Shown here piece after piece: positions 12,294 to 12,568 of a DNA stretch of 12,568 nucleotides. Source of the DNA: an uncultured Collinsella sp. (GTDB taxonomy: Bacteria; Actinomycetota; Coriobacteriia; Coriobacteriales; Coriobacteriaceae); NCBI GenBank assembly GCA_900556675.1, contig USQE01000017.1, positions 1-12,568 of the forward strand, in the 5' to 3' direction. Each line of letters starts with the position of its first letter. Position 1 is the first letter of the stretch. Made by a program: the position numbers and the translations under genes. The notes beneath the pieces are model-generated. The model worked only from the letters and a program-made list of their open reading frames with translations. It had not been told where the DNA came from and ran no database searches.

Positions 12294-12568
12294 CGAACCA
12301 CTGCCGGCAGCCTTCAACTGCGACTCCAGATCCACGAAGTCCATACGGTCTTCGGCACGCGTGGCAGCCACCTGCGGACGAATACTGCTGGAAGCACGGA
12401 AGTTGATACGGACGGATCTGATCTTGGTAGATTGACAGTCGTCCTTCTTCTCCGAACCTTCGGTAGTAGCCGAAAGGCTGAATACACCGAAGTTGTCGAT
12501 GTTTACCGAACGGCCATTGAAAAGCTCACGACGCATAGCACCAACGAAGTTGGTTATCACACTCTGTA
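12294..12568 (-). CDS. HU-like (HU-HIG family) DNA-binding protein fragment, Bacteroidetes type; both ends missing
   Basis: The minus strand encodes an internal to C-terminal part of a histone-like protein: QSVITNFVGAMRREL, then LFNGRSVNIDNFGVFSLSA, then KIRSVRINFRASSSIRPQV, then DFVDLESQLKAAGSGSGGGE. The order of helix, NFGVF turn and RxNFRxS arm, plus a Gly-rich tail, is the pattern of the abundant ~18-kDa HU-like proteins of Bacteroides and relatives, a type I do not expect in Coriobacteriia. The N-terminus lies beyond the right edge; the GTG at 12560 is an internal valine. The natural stop is absent: past about 12294 the frame becomes antisense to the Tat leader. This points to a chimeric contig end rather than a gene of this organism. 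Confidence 0.75.

Noticed and set aside
12180..12560. Complete 126-residue minus-strand gene starting at GTG 12560
   Set aside because: That GTG is an internal valine of the HU-like protein, and the C-terminal part is antisense to the Tat leader, so it is not a complete gene.
12222..12568. Plus-strand frame open from the Tat leader to the window end
   Set aside because: After about 24 codons it is antisense to the HU-like protein, which has a clear family pattern.
1..12568. CRISPR array, tRNA, rRNA, insertion sequence or integrase
   Set aside because: I looked for regular spaced repeats, cloverleaf motifs and transposase signatures and saw none; the repeats present are two-copy or dispersed palindromes.

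Overview
The window looks like a high-GC gut actinobacterium of the Coriobacteriia, most likely Collinsella or a close relative. This is inferred from gene content and codon bias: a fused 2-hydroxyacyl-CoA dehydratase activase, an amt-PII pair, a Dxs-like enzyme, a Tat-exported protein beginning MSKNLSQQVV, and scattered GGGACAG palindromes. I ran no database search. The last ~275 bases do not fit: they encode, on the minus strand, part of a Bacteroidetes-type HU-like DNA-binding protein, so the right end is probably a chimeric join.

Layout, left to right. (1) 1-2756, minus strand: a TetR-type regulator (TTG start, operator-like palindromes upstream) followed after 11 bp by a large activase, of which the first 678 residues are present. 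(2) 2849-3285: a compact region with no ordinary gene, holding what I think is the most interesting object. A 41-residue membrane-peptide ORF with a basic tail and a strong ribosome binding site lies on the minus strand. A LexA/SOS-like box lies upstream of it. A convergent plus-strand promoter and two-hairpin terminator would make a ~85-nt RNA antisense to its 3' end. This is the anatomy of a type I toxin-antitoxin locus. (3) 3287-4150: a Cof-type HAD phosphatase whose ribosome binding site lies in a 22-bp inverted repeat. (4) 4260-6285: a visibly more AT-rich TetR-MFS efflux cassette with two matching operators in the 100-bp gap between the genes. (5) 6360-8167: amt then glnK, separated by a 42-bp tandem repeat; the PII protein lacks Tyr51. 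(6) 8366-9925: an HD-domain phosphohydrolase 3 bp ahead of a PF06541 membrane protein. (7) 10154-11938, plus strand: a Dxs-like enzyme with a strong terminator. (8) 12149-12293: a good sigma70-type promoter and the first 24 codons of a Tat-signal protein, cut by the chimeric join.

Functional links: each TetR is placed to control the next gene (activase; efflux pump), and PII should gate the Amt channel. Two genes (the HAD phosphatase and the second TetR) share one design: a large inverted repeat has one arm between the predicted -35 and -10 and the other arm over the ribosome binding site. Read-through RNA would fold and hide the start, while RNA from the local promoter would not.
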